Assembly: GCA_903910495.1 (NCBI GenBank)
Contig: CAIVZW010000447.1
Span: 1 to 9,657, forward strand
Direction of reading: 5' to 3'
DNA length: 9,657 bases
From: an uncultured beta proteobacterium
GTDB lineage: Bacteria > Pseudomonadota > Gammaproteobacteria > Burkholderiales > Rhodocyclaceae
Part shown: in pieces, positions 1 through 8,331 of the stretch
Numbering within the stretch: position 1 is the stretch's first letter
How the letters are laid out: every line of letters starts with the position of its first letter
The notes under the pieces: model-generated
What the model saw: the letters and a program-made list of their open reading frames with translations, nothing else
What the model was told of the DNA's origin: nothing
Databases searched by the model: none
Position numbers and translations under genes: made by a program

Positions 1-459
1 ACCGCGTTGATTGATTTGGCTCTGCGCAGCGGCGACGGCCCGGTGACCCTGGCGGGTATCAGCGAACGGCAGAAGATTTCGCTCTCTTATCTTGAACAAC
101 TGTTCGGCAAATTGCGCCGCAACAGTCTGGTCGATAGCGTGCGCGGCCCTGGTGGTGGCTACTGCCTGGCGCGTCCAACGGAGCTGATTACCGTCGCCGA
201 TATCGTTCGTGCCGTCGATGAGTCGTTTGACGCTACTCAGTGCGGAGGCCGCGAAAACTGCAGGGATGAAGATCGCTGCATGACGCACGAACTCTGGGCC
301 ACACTGAATTTCAAGATGTACGAGTATCTGACCTCGGTTACCTTGTCTGAACTCGTTGGCCAGCAGTTGAAGAAGGCTGGCGGTGATGTCTCGATTATCA
401 AGGATGCACGGCGCATGGGAACCGGTCTGCGTCTCAAGACGATGGCCGCGCTGGCCTGA
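1..459 (+). CDS. iscR: IscR, Rrf2-family [2Fe-2S] transcriptional regulator (5' partial)
   Basis: IscR is the Fe-S-sensing repressor/activator that, in its [2Fe-2S] form, represses its own isc operon. The frame is open from base 1 and lacks about 11 N-terminal residues relative to E. coli IscR, so the true start and the operon promoter lie upstream of the window. The winged-helix DNA-binding part is seen in the segments ISERQKISLSYLEQLF and VRGPGGGY. The cluster ligands follow as C-x5-C-x5-C-x2-H (CGGRENCRDEDRCMTH). The first Cys is visible residue 81, which becomes 92 after adding the missing 11 and so matches the E. coli ligand number. The C-terminal tail after the cluster loop is family-typical in length but divergent. 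It is the first gene of the isc operon, and only 5 bp separate its stop from the next gene. Autoregulation is known for the family, but its binding site is not in the window. Confidence 0.96.
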   Translation, partial: TALIDLALRSGDGPVTLAGISERQKISLSYLEQLFGKLRRNSLVDSVRGPGGGYCLARPTELITVADIVRAVDESFDATQCGGRENCRDEDRCMTHELWATLNFKMYEYLTSVTLSELVGQQLKKAGGDVSIIKDARRMGTGLRLKTMAALA

Positions 460-464
460 AATCC

Positions 465-1622
465 ATGTTTGCATCGGTCTATTTCGATCACAACGCCACA
501 ACACCACTGGAACCGGCGGTACTGGAGGCGATGTTTCCCTGGCTTGCGGAGCGCTATGGAAACGCTTCAAGCCGGCATGACTATGGTCGGGCTGCGCGGC
601 GGGCGATTGACGGGGCGCGCAGCAGGGTGGCTGCCGCCGTCGGCGCGCATTCTGCAGAAATCGTATTTACCAGTGGCGGTTCGGAAGCCAACAATCTGTT
701 CCTCAAAGGTGCGGCGGCTTGCATGAAGCCCGGATTGCTGGCGGTGAGCGCAGTTGAGCATCCCTGCGTGATGAAGCCCGCCGAGCAACTGGCCAGACAC
801 GGATGGCTGCTGCAAAAACTGGCTGTAGACGCTGCGGGACGAGTTGATGCCGGAAATTTTGAAGCTGCGATGGAGCAGAAACCAAAACTTGTTTCGATCA
901 TGTTCGCCAATAATGAAACCGGTGTCGTGCAGGATATTGTCGGGCTCGCTGAAAAGGCCAAAGCGACCGGTGCATGGTTTCACACCGATGCAGTTCAGGC
1001 CGTGGGCAAACTTCCTGTCGATTTTCGCGCGCTGAATGCCGCCGGCGTACATGCGCTGACGCTTTCGGCACACAAGTTTGGCGGGCCAAAGGGCGTGGCG
1101 GCACTGGTTCTGGATAAACGCATCGAACTTGAGCCCCTGATTGCCGGTGGCGGTCACGAACGCGGATTACGTTCGGGAACTGAAAACGTCGCGGCGATTG
1201 TCGGTTTTGGCGTGGCCTGTGATCTGGCTGCACAACGCCTGGCTGAATTGATGCCTAAACTTCGCACTTTACGCAGCAGACTGGAGCAGGGCTTGTTCAC
1301 GATGGGTGCTACGCTGTTTGGTACGAGTGCCGAGCGTTTGCCGAATACCGTGTATTTTGCCGTGCCAAATATTGATGGTGAAACCCTGGTTGCTCAACTT
1401 GATCGGGCGGGCTTCGCGCTAGCCAGCGGTGCCGCCTGTTCGAGCGCCAATCCCGAGCCTTCGCATGTGCTCCAGGCCATGGGCGTGGCACCGGATCTGG
1501 CGCGTGGTGCGCTGCGCGTGAGCTTGGGCGCGGCCAATACGGCAGAACAAATTGATGATTTTCTAATCACCCTGCAAACGACGGTAGCTAAGTTGCAGCG
1601 ACTGACCGCGATAGCGGTTTAA
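465..1622 (+). CDS. Second cysteine desulfurase of the operon (NifS/IscS-like, group I)
   Basis: PLP-dependent aminotransferase class V enzyme of 385 aa, expected to convert L-cysteine to alanine plus an enzyme persulfide. The N-terminal YFDHNATTP motif, TSGGSEANN, the PLP-stacking His (about H99 in VEHP), the DAVQAVGK Asp, the Schiff-base Lys (K204 in SAHKFGGPKG) and the catalytic Cys (C325 in SGAACSSANPEPS) are all present, so it looks active. It is about 18 residues shorter than the IscS encoded next door. It ends soon after the last helix, without the SPLWEMV...W tail that IscS uses to contact IscU. Its ATG lies 5 bp after the iscR stop with no strong Shine-Dalgarno, which suggests translational coupling to iscR. 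I believe an extra desulfurase at this position occurs in some betaproteobacterial isc operons, but I cannot check that here. Its sulfur acceptor is unknown; NifS-like is a family statement, and no nitrogen-fixation genes are nearby. Confidence 0.92.
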   Translation: MFASVYFDHNATTPLEPAVLEAMFPWLAERYGNASSRHDYGRAARRAIDGARSRVAAAVGAHSAEIVFTSGGSEANNLFLKGAAACMKPGLLAVSAVEHPCVMKPAEQLARHGWLLQKLAVDAAGRVDAGNFEAAMEQKPKLVSIMFANNETGVVQDIVGLAEKAKATGAWFHTDAVQAVGKLPVDFRALNAAGVHALTLSAHKFGGPKGVAALVLDKRIELEPLIAGGGHERGLRSGTENVAAIVGFGVACDLAAQRLAELMPKLRTLRSRLEQGLFTMGATLFGTSAERLPNTVYFAVPNIDGETLVAQLDRAGFALASGAACSSANPEPSHVLQAMGVAPDLARGALRVSLGAANTAEQIDDFLITLQTTVAKLQRLTAIAV

Positions 1623-1644
1623 CCGAAAGAATGGAGCACGTTAA

Positions 1645-2856
1645 ATGCTGAAACTGCCGATCTATCTGGATTATTCGGCAACCACACCCGTTGATCCGCG
1701 TGTGGCGGAGAAGATGATTCCCTACCTGGTCGAGAAATTCGGCAATGCGGCATCACGTTCGCATGCCTTTGGCTGGGAATCGGAAGCAGCGGTCGAAGAA
1801 GCGCGCGAAGAAGTGGCCAGACTGGTCCATGCCGACCCCAAGGAAATCGTCTGGACGTCCGGTGCCACCGAGTCGAACAATCTCGCCCTCAAAGGCGCTG
1901 CGAACTTCTATTCGGGCAAGGGCAAGCACCTGATTACCGCCAAGACCGAGCACAAGGCGGTGCTCGATACCTGTCGCGAACTTGAGCGTCAGGGCTTTGA
2001 GGTGACTTATCTGGACGTGCTGGAAAATGGCCTGCTTGATCTGGACGTATTCAAGGCGGCGTTGCGCCCTGACACCATTCTTGTTTCGGTGATGTTCGTG
2101 AATAACGAAATCGGCGTCATTCAGCCGATTGCCGAGATCGGCGAGATCTGTCGTGAAAAGGGCATCATCTTCCACGTTGATGCCGCGCAGGCGACCGGCA
2201 AGGTCGAGATTGACCTCAGCACACTCAAGGTTGATCTGATGAGTTTCAGCGCGCACAAGACCTACGGCCCAAAAGGGATCGGCGCGCTTTATATCCGGCG
2301 CAAGCCGCGTGTGCGGCTGGAAGCGCAGATGCATGGCGGCGGTCATGAGCGCGGATTCCGTTCGGGTACGCTGGCCACGCACCAGATCGTCGGCATGGGT
2401 GAAGCGTTCCGTCTTGCCCGTGAGGAAATGGCGGAGGAAAACAAGCGTATCGGTGCCTTGCGCGACCGTTTGCTCAAAGGGTTGTCCGACATCGATCAGG
2501 TTTTCATCAACGGCGACATGGAACATCGCGTCCCGCACAACCTGAACATCAGCTTTGCCTATATCGAAGGCGAATCGATGCTGATGGCCATCAAGGATCT
2601 GGCGGTATCGTCCGGTTCGGCCTGTACCTCGGCCTCGCTTGAACCGTCGTATGTGTTGCGTGCGCTGGGTCGCGAGGATGAGTTGGCGCACAGCTCGATC
2701 CGCTTCACTCTTGGCCGTTTCAATACCAAAGAAGAGATCGACTACGCCATCAAATTGCTGCACGAGAAGATCGGCAAGCTCCGCGAACTCTCGCCTCTCT
2801 GGGAGATGGTGCAGGAAGGCGTCGATCTGAGCACGGTCCAATGGGCCGCGCACTAA
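1645..2856 (+). CDS. iscS: IscS cysteine desulfurase
   Basis: Housekeeping PLP-dependent cysteine desulfurase of 403 aa (E. coli IscS is 404). It supplies sulfur to IscU and usually also to tRNA thiolation and other acceptors in the cytoplasm. Visible landmarks are [14 protein letters not shown] at the N-terminus, TSGATESNN, the stacking His at about H103 (TEHK), the PLP Lys at about K205 ([11 protein letters not shown]) and the catalytic Cys at about C327 ([19 protein letters not shown]). The C-terminal [18 protein letters not shown] segment is the IscU-docking tail. Each catalytic residue is offset by one from E. coli numbering. A GGAG Shine-Dalgarno at 1633-1636 is 8 nt before the ATG. The gene sits 22 bp after the extra desulfurase and 24 bp before iscU, in the order expected for the operon. 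The tail and the near-complete motif identity make this copy, not the preceding one, the true IscS. Confidence 0.98.
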   Translation: MLKLPIYLDYSATTPVDPRVAEKMIPYLVEKFGNAASRSHAFGWESEAAVEEAREEVARLVHADPKEIVWTSGATESNNLALKGAANFYSGKGKHLITAKTEHKAVLDTCRELERQGFEVTYLDVLENGLLDLDVFKAALRPDTILVSVMFVNNEIGVIQPIAEIGEICREKGIIFHVDAAQATGKVEIDLSTLKVDLMSFSAHKTYGPKGIGALYIRRKPRVRLEAQMHGGGHERGFRSGTLATHQIVGMGEAFRLAREEMAEENKRIGALRDRLLKGLSDIDQVFINGDMEHRVPHNLNISFAYIEGESMLMAIKDLAVSSGSACTSASLEPSYVLRALGREDELAHSSIRFTLGRFNTKEEIDYAIKLLHEKIGKLRELSPLWEMVQEGVDLSTVQWAAH

Positions 2857-2880
2857 GCTGGAAATACTGGAGAATCAATC

Positions 2881-3264
2881 ATGGCATACAGCATTAAAGT
2901 TCTGGATCACTACGAAAACCCGCGTAATGTGGGTTCCTTCGGCAAGGAAGAGGAGGGTGTGGCAACGGGCATGGTTGGCGCTCCGGCCTGCGGTGACGTG
3001 ATGAAATTGCAGATCAAGGTCGGCAAGGACGGTATCATTGAGGATGCCAAGTTCAAGACTTATGGTTGCGGTTCGGCGATTGCCTCGTCTTCGCTGGTGA
3101 CCGAGTGGGTCAAGGGCAAGACCATTGATCAGGCGCTGGATATCAAGAATACCCAGATCGCCGAAGAACTGGCCTTGCCGCCGGTCAAGATCCACTGTTC
3201 CATCCTTGCCGAGGATGCGATCAAGGCAGCAGTTGCCGACTACAAAAAGAAGCGCGGCGAATGA
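2881..3264 (+). CDS. iscU: IscU Fe-S cluster assembly scaffold
   Basis: Scaffold protein of 127 aa on which [2Fe-2S] and [4Fe-4S] clusters are built from IscS-derived sulfur and iron before transfer to apo-proteins. It is almost collinear with E. coli IscU. Ligand residues are C37 and D39 in GAPACGDVMK, C63 in YGCGSAIASS, and H105/C106 in KIHCSILAEDAIKAA. The LPPVK motif at residues 99-103 is the HscA recognition site. The N-terminal MAYS...DHYENPRNVGSF is also typical. GGAG at 2869-2872 is 8 nt ahead of the ATG. Its position between iscS and iscA, and the presence of hscB/hscA downstream, fit ISC rather than SUF or NIF machinery. Confidence 0.99.
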   Translation: MAYSIKVLDHYENPRNVGSFGKEEEGVATGMVGAPACGDVMKLQIKVGKDGIIEDAKFKTYGCGSAIASSSLVTEWVKGKTIDQALDIKNTQIAEELALPPVKIHCSILAEDAIKAAVADYKKKRGE

Positions 3265-3299
3265 AACGGAACGAATAGGGAATAAAAGGAGAATATGCA

Positions 3300-3623
3300 A
3301 TGGCGGTTACGCTTTCCGAAAAGGCGGCAAAACATGTTGCCAGTTATATGGCCAAGCGCGGCAAGGGGATTGGTCTGCGTCTTGGTGTGCGCACCAGCGG
3401 TTGCTCGGGCGTGGCCTACAAGCTTGAGTTTGTCGACGTTGCCGATCCTGATGACGTCGAGTTCGAGTCGCATGGCGTCAAGGTTCTGATTGATGCCAAG
3501 AGCCTGCCTTACCTTGACGGCACCGAACTCGATTACACCCGTGAGGGCCTGAGTGAAGGCTTCAAGTTCAACAATCCGAACGTGAAAGATGCTTGCGGTT
3601 GCGGCGAAAGTTTCAACGTTTGA
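3300..3623 (+). CDS. iscA: IscA A-type Fe-S carrier protein
   Basis: A-type carrier of 107 aa (HesB/IscA family) that takes clusters or iron from the scaffold to target proteins, chiefly for [4Fe-4S] maturation. The three conserved cysteines are at C35 ([14 protein letters not shown]) and C99/C101 ([11 protein letters not shown]). Length equals the usual 107 aa. AGGAG at 3287-3291 gives an 8-nt spacing to the ATG at 3300. Another ATG at 3295 is only 3 nt from the Shine-Dalgarno and in a different frame, so it is not the start. iscU ends 35 bp upstream. Downstream the operon has its only long gap (171 bp) before hscB. Confidence 0.98.
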   Translation: MAVTLSEKAAKHVASYMAKRGKGIGLRLGVRTSGCSGVAYKLEFVDVADPDDVEFESHGVKVLIDAKSLPYLDGTELDYTREGLSEGFKFNNPNVKDACGCGESFNV

Positions 3624-3794
3624 TGGTGGCCGTTCGCCGGGAGTGCTGTTGCCCCGGATTTGCCGTACTATTTGCAATATCCCCCAGGGGCTCTGCACTC
3701 CCTTCGGTCGGATTTCCTTCGGGGCATCTGCTTGCGGAAGCATCTAGCCCAGTCAACGCTTTCAGGTGTACGCGGAGCTACCTCCAGGAATCGC
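3624..3794 (+). other. iscA-hscB intergenic segment with short hairpins and repeats
   Basis: This 171-bp stretch is the longest gap in an otherwise compact operon. Visible structure: CCGGG (3637-3641) and CCCGG (3653-3657) can pair across an 11-nt loop, starting 14 bp after the iscA stop. TGCTT-GCGG-AAGCA (3729-3742) forms a 5-bp stem with a tetraloop. GGGCT (3688-3692) is complementary to AGCCC (3746-3750). CCTTCGG is repeated at 3701 and 3716, and GCATCT at 3724 and 3740. No U-tract follows any stem, so a standard rho-independent terminator is not supported. The hscB frame is open back to a TTG at 3660, but that extension resembles no HscB N-terminus. A role in mRNA processing or partial termination between iscRSUA and hscBA is possible, but this is inference only. 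Confidence 0.4.
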
Positions 3795-4322
3795 ATGGAT
3801 TTCAACGCTGATCATTTCGTCCTTTTTGAGATGCCGCACACCTTCCGGCTGGATGCTTCGGTGCTCGACAAGCGCTTTCGCGAAATTCAGACACAGGTTC
3901 ATCCGGACAAGTTTACACAAGCCGGCGATAGCGAACGACGTCTTTCCCTGCAATGGGCAACGCGGGTTAATGAAGCCTACCAGACTCTGAAAAAGCCCCT
4001 GTCCCGGGCGCAATACCTGTTGAGCCTGGCTGGACATGATGTGGCTGCCGAAAACAATAACGCCATGCCGCCCGAGTTCCTGATGGAGCAGATGGAATGG
4101 CGCGAAGCGGTTGCTGAAGCGCGTCACGCACGTGACCAGGATGAACTTGAACAGCTTTATCACCGCGTAAAGGGTCGGATGAAAAAGCGCTACGAGCAAC
4201 TTGCCGAATTGCTTGATGATCAGCATGAGCATGCACAGGCTGCTGATCGAGTGCGACGCTTGATGTTTCTCGAGAAGCTTCTGTCTGAAATCGACGAGGC
4301 CATGGCCGATCTCGAAGCTTGA
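3795..4322 (+). CDS. hscB: HscB J-type co-chaperone
   Basis: DnaJ-like co-chaperone (Hsc20) of 175 aa that delivers IscU to HscA and stimulates its ATPase. The J-domain occupies roughly residues 1-75 with the HPD motif at 36-38 (QVHPDKF). NEAYQTLKKPLSRAQYLL is the typical end of the J-domain. The C-terminal helical domain (about 85-175) begins at PPEFLMEQMEWRE, the conserved IscU-contacting region. I chose the ATG at 3795 because AGGA (3786-3789) lies just upstream, because MDFNADHFVLFEMP aligns with the known HscB start, and because the resulting length is close to the 171 aa of E. coli. The frame stays open upstream to a TTG at 3660, but those 45 residues look non-coding. hscA follows after 44 bp. 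Confidence 0.96.
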   Translation: MDFNADHFVLFEMPHTFRLDASVLDKRFREIQTQVHPDKFTQAGDSERRLSLQWATRVNEAYQTLKKPLSRAQYLLSLAGHDVAAENNNAMPPEFLMEQMEWREAVAEARHARDQDELEQLYHRVKGRMKKRYEQLAELLDDQHEHAQAADRVRRLMFLEKLLSEIDEAMADLEA

Positions 4323-4366
4323 ACGGACAATGAAGTAAAGCAGATTAATCAGAATTCAGGACTTTC

Positions 4367-6271
4367 ATGGCACTTTTGCAAATTGCGGAACCCGGAGAAT
4401 CGGCTGCCCCACACCAGCAGAAACTCGCGGTCGGTATTGATCTGGGCACCACAAATTCTCTTGTCGCCACTGTCAGAAGCGGTCTCTCGGTAGTCATCAG
4501 TGACGAATTGGGCCGCCCCCTGCTGCCCTCGGTTGTGCGCTATCACGCTGATGGCTGCGCTGAAGTGGGTTACGAAGCGCAGGGCAATCAATCCCTTGAT
4601 CCGCGTAATGTGATCGTTTCGGTCAAGCGTTTCATGGGGCGAGGTCTGAAGGACATCGCCCATCGCGAATCGATGCCTTACGAATTTGAAGACAACCCCG
4701 GGATGGTTCGCCTGCATACGGTGGCTGGCGTAAAGTCGCCGGTTGAAGTTTCAGCCGATATTCTGCGCACCCTGCGTTTACGTGCCGAAGCTTCACTCGG
4801 TGGCCCGCTCGTCGGTGCCGTGATTACTGTTCCGGCCTACTTTGACGATGCACAGCGTCAGGCGACCAAGGACGCAGCCAAGCTGGCCGGGATTTCCGTC
4901 CTGCGTTTACTGAACGAACCGACGGCGGCAGCCATTGCTTACGGTCTGGACAACGCGGCCGAAGGCGTCTATGCCGTCTACGATCTGGGCGGCGGTACGT
5001 TTGACATCTCGATTCTCAATCTGTCCAGGGGCGTATTTGAGGTTCTGGCCACCGGCGGGGATTCTGCGCTTGGCGGCGATGATTTTGATCAGCGAATCTT
5101 CTGCTGGATTCTCGAGGCCGCCAAGCTCAATCCACTGTCCATCGAGGATGCAAGCCTGCTGCTGACTTGTGCCCGTGAGGCCAAGGAATACCTGACGCCG
5201 CATGGTGTCGCGCCGGTTACGGCACGGCTGAACAGTGGTGAAGTGGTCGATCTAAGACTGACCACCGAGATATTTACCGAGATTTCGCAGACACTGGTGG
5301 CCAAGACCATTCAGCCGGTCAAGAAAACCTTGCGCGATGCCGGATTATCAGTGTCCGACATCAAGGGTGTGGTGATGGTTGGAGGTGCAACACGCATGCC
5401 GCAGGTGCAACGTGCCGTTGGTGAGTTCTTCCGGCAGGAACCCCTGAACAACCTTGATCCGGACAAGGTGGTTGCCCTCGGTGCAGCAACACAGGCCAAT
5501 CTTCTCGCCGGCAACCGCGCTGCCGGAGACGACTGGTTACTGCTTGATGTCATCCCGCTTTCGCTCGGACTGGAAACCATGGGCGGCCTGGCTGAAAAAA
5601 TCATACCGCGCAATTCAACGATTCCGATTGCCCGTGCCCAGGAATTCACGACCTTCCGTGATGGTCAGACGGCGTTGGCGGTACATGTCGTGCAGGGCGA
5701 ACGCGAACTGGTCAGTGACTGCCGTTCCCTTGCGCGTTTTGAACTGCGAGGCATTCCGCCGATGGTGGCCGGTGCCGCACGCATCCGCGTGACCTTTCAG
5801 GTCGATGCCGACGGTCTGCTTTCGGTATCTGCACGCGAACTGACCTCGGGTGTTGAAGCGAGTATCACGGTCAAACCCTCGTATGGCCTTGCTGATGACG
5901 AAATTGCCAGCATGCTCAAGGATTCCATGACCCACAGCAAAGATGATGCACTCAGGCGGGCGCTGAAGGAGGCTCAGGTCGATGCTCAGCGTCTGATTGA
6001 ATCCGTCCAGTCGGCGCTGAAGAGCGATGGCGATCTCCTGTCCGATGAGCAACGGGGAAAAATCGAAGCCTCGATCATCAGGCTGCAGACTACGGCACTC
6101 GGTGATAATCGTCGGCACATCACCCTGGCCATGGACGATCTTGAAGCGGATACCAAGGATTTTGCTGCACGGCGCATGGATAAATCAATCCGTCGCGCTT
6201 TTGCCGGCAGGAGTATCGACGAAATTGAAGGTGGCAAGGATTCAGCAAAAATCTTGGGAGAGCATGCATGA
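4367..6271 (+). CDS. hscA: HscA Hsp70-type chaperone for Fe-S cluster transfer
   Basis: Specialised Hsp70 (Hsc66) of 634 aa that binds the LPPVK motif of IscU and uses ATP to drive release of its cluster. The nucleotide-binding domain runs from about residue 20 to 385, with GIDLGTTNS (phosphate loop 1), [22 protein letters not shown] and [10 protein letters not shown]. The interdomain linker is [16 protein letters not shown] at about 388-403. The substrate-binding beta domain spans roughly 400-505 and the helical lid about 510-615. The short N-terminal lead before the first ATPase strand is typical of HscA. AGGA at 4358-4361 is 5 nt upstream of the ATG. The stop overlaps the fdx start as ATGA, suggesting translational coupling to its ferredoxin partner. 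Linkage to hscB and fdx separates it from DnaK. Confidence 0.98.
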   Translation: MALLQIAEPGESAAPHQQKLAVGIDLGTTNSLVATVRSGLSVVISDELGRPLLPSVVRYHADGCAEVGYEAQGNQSLDPRNVIVSVKRFMGRGLKDIAHRESMPYEFEDNPGMVRLHTVAGVKSPVEVSADILRTLRLRAEASLGGPLVGAVITVPAYFDDAQRQATKDAAKLAGISVLRLLNEPTAAAIAYGLDNAAEGVYAVYDLGGGTFDISILNLSRGVFEVLATGGDSALGGDDFDQRIFCWILEAAKLNPLSIEDASLLLTCAREAKEYLTPHGVAPVTARLNSGEVVDLRLTTEIFTEISQTLVAKTIQPVKKTLRDAGLSVSDIKGVVMVGGATRMPQVQRAVGEFFRQEPLNNLDPDKVVALGAATQANLLAGNRAAGDDWLLLDVIPLSLGLETMGGLAEKIIPRNSTIPIARAQEFTTFRDGQTALAVHVVQGERELVSDCRSLARFELRGIPPMVAGAARIRVTFQVDADGLLSVSARELTSGVEASITVKPSYGLADDEIASMLKDSMTHSKDDALRRALKEAQVDAQRLIESVQSALKSDGDLLSDEQRGKIEASIIRLQTTALGDNRRHITLAMDDLEADTKDFAARRMDKSIRRAFAGRSIDEIEGGKDSAKILGEHA

Positions 6272-6609
6272 CCCAAATCATCGTGCTGCCCCATGTCGAA
6301 CTCTGTCCGGATGGCGCGGTGCTCGAGGTGAGGGCAGGGGAATCCATTTGCCAGAACCTTCTCGAAAACGGGATTGCCATCGAGCATGCCTGCGAAATGT
6401 CGTGCGCCTGTACAACCTGCCATGTCATAGTCCGCGAGGGTTTCAACGCCCTTGAACCCTCCGCGGAGCTTGAGGATGATCTGCTTGACAAGGCCTGGGG
6501 CCTGGAACCGAATTCCCGTCTGTCGTGCCAGGCAATGGTCAATGAAACTCCCCTGGTGATCGAAATTCCGCGTTATTCGATCAACATGACCAAGGAAGGG
6601 AAGCGATAG
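6268..6609 (+). CDS. fdx: ISC-type [2Fe-2S] ferredoxin
   Basis: Adrenodoxin-like ferredoxin of 113 aa that gives electrons to IscS/IscU for reducing the persulfide and coupling clusters. Cluster ligands are C42, C48, C51 and C87 ([15 protein letters not shown] and SRLSCQAMV), with the additional conserved C46 in the loop. [20 protein letters not shown] is the family signature around the fourth ligand. It lacks a signal peptide and is cytoplasmic. The ATG overlaps the hscA stop by 4 bases. The C-terminus (IEIPRYSIN followed by a short basic tail) fits ISC ferredoxins. Confidence 0.98.
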   Translation: MTQIIVLPHVELCPDGAVLEVRAGESICQNLLENGIAIEHACEMSCACTTCHVIVREGFNALEPSAELEDDLLDKAWGLEPNSRLSCQAMVNETPLVIEIPRYSINMTKEGKR

Positions 6610-6620
6610 GAGACGCTGCG

Positions 6621-6815
6621 ATGAAATGGACTGATATCAACGATCTCGCCATCGAGCTTTCGGAAGCTCACCCCGATGTTGATCCGCTTAAAGTCAATTT
6701 CGTTGATCTGATGACTTGGGTTATTGCCTTGCCCGATTTCAGTGACGATGCCAGGCATTGCGGCGAGAAGATTCTGGAAGCCATCCAGCAGGCCTGGATT
6801 GACGAAGTGGCCTGA
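6621..6815 (+). CDS. iscX: IscX (Fe-S assembly protein, IscS/iron-binding)
   Basis: Small acidic protein of 64 aa that binds IscS at the IscU/frataxin surface and iron in vitro, and is thought to tune desulfurase rate. MKWTDINDLAIEL, DPLKVNFVDLMTWV, LPDFSDD and EKILEAIQQAWIDE match the conserved blocks of E. coli IscX (66 aa). AGGAG at 6608-6612, overlapping the fdx stop, is 8 nt before the ATG. It is the last gene of the operon; the next gene is convergent 28 bp away. No clear terminator hairpin with a T-tract is visible in that gap, although GGCC repeats flank the iscX stop (GGCC-N8-GGCC). Confidence 0.96.
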   Translation: MKWTDINDLAIELSEAHPDVDPLKVNFVDLMTWVIALPDFSDDARHCGEKILEAIQQAWIDEVA

Positions 6816-6843
6816 CGAGCGGCCTCTGCAGCGGAAACACAGA

Positions 6844-8298
6844 TTATGGAAGTTTCGTGCTTCCCGACTGCAGTGCCTGGATCAGCAGCTTGCGCCATTC
6901 ACTCATGCTACCTTCCGCCAGTTCCAGCGGGGCGCTGGAGTGCGTTTCGGAATAATCGGCGTAAATGATTCCGAGAAGCTTTTCCGTGCTCAACAGAGGC
7001 AGCATCACAAATGAGCGTGCGCCGACAACTTCGTTGTACCAGTCCGGAATCAGCTTGGCATAGGTGGGCAGGCCGACATCGGCAATGAATATGTCGATCT
7101 TGCGCGCCATGATGGCACGGAATAGATCCGGCTTTGGCCCGTAACAACGAAACCTGGCGGTGACCCGGATCGCATTCTTTCCGACGCCGGCAATTGCGAC
7201 CAGACCGGATGAACTGTCCGGCAGGCAGAGCAGAGTGTGGTCAAAGCTATACTTGTCGTGGATGAGGCGCAAGACCTGCTGGATAACCTCAACCGGAGCC
7301 CGACCACCGATGTTCTCGTTATCCTGGGTGAGTTGATCTGACGACGAGAGCAGATCCAGAACCCGCTCCGAGGCTCTGCGCAACAGCTTGCGGGCCTGTT
7401 CAACATTGCTGGGAAAGGATATCTCGGCGAGCAGTGAATCGGTCTCGAGCAAGCACCGGTCAATCAATTCACGGATTTCACTTTCCTTGAGGTGAAGGGC
7501 GCTACGGAAGAACTCAATTTCATTGGCGATGCCGATCTTTTCCCGGCTCTCCGGCAAACGGAACAGGGTATCGGTGATGCGGCGACAAAACGAGGAGCAC
7601 AACTGGTGCCACATCTGAGCATTGGCCGCCGCACGAGGAGGCGCTTTGCCGATATCGGGTGCCAGACTGTTCTGTAATACATCCGGCAGGCACCAGTGAC
7701 GGGCAATGGCCGCGCCGATATTTTCGAAACTCATGCCCAGAATTTGCAGTATGGCTTCGTCTTCGGCAAGATTTTTTTCGGCCTGAAGGATGCGACTGCG
7801 TTCGATGTCCTCATACAGATAATAAGTGACCATCATGCGCCCAAGATTTTGCATGAGGCCGCAAACCTGGGCTTCCTGGGCACTGTGCCGCGGTGCATTC
7901 ATGCGCGTGATCTCAGCGGCGAGACTGCCGCAAAAATAGGCGGCAACAATTTCAGCATGTAGTTGATTCGACTGGGGTTTGTGAGATAGCGAACCAAGCA
8001 GTGCCAGTGACAGGGCGACAGACTTCACCGTGTTCAGACCGAGAACCATCAAGGCCTGATCGATGGTGGAAACATTGCGTCCGACACGCGCGTTACGACT
8101 CGAGTTGGATATGCGCAACAGCTTCGAGGTGAGGGCCGCATCACGCAGGATGGTGGCGGTCATTTCACGCGTTCCGCCGCCGAGATCGTCGCCGAGTTTG
8201 CTGATGGTTTGAATCGATGCACCCAGACCAGCGAACCCCGGGCTGTTATCCATACTCTCGAGCAGTCTTGCTATGGCAGATAGTTTATCGTCTTGCAA
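6844..8298 (-). CDS. HDOD domain protein with C-terminal GAF-like domain
   Basis: A 484-aa predicted cytoplasmic signalling protein. Residues about 20-215 form an HDOD domain: LRDAALTSKLLRISNSS, the IDQALMVLGLNTVKSVALSLAL helix pair, and AQVCGLMQNLGRMMVTYYL. The metal-binding His-Asp seen in true HD phosphohydrolases is replaced by Gln-Asn (LMQNLGR, near 148-154), so hydrolase activity is unlikely, as is usual for HDOD. A helical linker (about 230-325) leads to a GAF-like domain (about 335-475; VEVIQQVLRLIHDKYSFDHT, SFVMLPLLSTEKLLGIIYAD). No signal peptide or membrane helix is visible. The start is a TTG: an in-frame TAA lies four codons upstream, and AAGAGG (+ strand 8307-8312) sits 8 nt away. 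The next ATG is codon 16, inside the HDOD lead. HDOD proteins take part in motility, c-di-GMP and stress signalling; the ligand and pathway here are not evident. Confidence 0.88.
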   Translation of the reverse strand: MQDDKLSAIARLLESMDNSPGFAGLGASIQTISKLGDDLGGGTREMTATILRDAALTSKLLRISNSSRNARVGRNVSTIDQALMVLGLNTVKSVALSLALLGSLSHKPQSNQLHAEIVAAYFCGSLAAEITRMNAPRHSAQEAQVCGLMQNLGRMMVTYYLYEDIERSRILQAEKNLAEDEAILQILGMSFENIGAAIARHWCLPDVLQNSLAPDIGKAPPRAAANAQMWHQLCSSFCRRITDTLFRLPESREKIGIANEIEFFRSALHLKESEIRELIDRCLLETDSLLAEISFPSNVEQARKLLRRASERVLDLLSSSDQLTQDNENIGGRAPVEVIQQVLRLIHDKYSFDHTLLCLPDSSSGLVAIAGVGKNAIRVTARFRCYGPKPDLFRAIMARKIDIFIADVGLPTYAKLIPDWYNEVVGARSFVMLPLLSTEKLLGIIYADYSETHSSAPLELAEGSMSEWRKLLIQALQSGSTKLP

Positions 8299-8306
8299 AA
8301 GCCGAA

Positions 8307-8312
8307 CCTCTT
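8307..8312 (-). promoter_or_regulatory. Shine-Dalgarno supporting a TTG start of the HDOD gene
   Basis: Read on the - strand this is AAGAGG, separated by 8 nt from the TTG at 8298-8296. An in-frame TAA overlaps its 5' side, so no longer reading frame is possible. The next in-frame ATG, 15 codons in, has no comparable site at the right distance that I noticed. Confidence 0.6.
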
Positions 8313-8331
8313 AAAAACGGTCTTTGTTCCA

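Noticed and set aside
1753..2853. Long - strand open frame (366 codons) opposite iscS
   Set aside because: It is the mirror of a strongly conserved iscS, has no recognisable motif, and arises from the codon bias of the + strand gene.
3295..3489. Alternative ATG just upstream of the iscA start in another frame
   Set aside because: Only 3 nt from the Shine-Dalgarno, and its frame encodes no recognisable protein, while the ATG at 3300 gives a full-length IscA.
3660..3794. N-terminal extension of HscB from a TTG at 3660
   Set aside because: The extra 45 residues do not resemble any HscB, whereas the ATG at 3795 has a good ribosome site and gives the family length.
5615..6118. 167-codon - strand open frame inside hscA
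   Set aside because: Fully inside a conserved Hsp70 coding sequence, with no protein-like motifs or ribosome site.
6809..6843. Terminator between iscX and the HDOD gene
   Set aside because: GGCC-N8-GGCC and a CTGCAG core are self-complementary, but there is no long stem and no T-tract in either direction.
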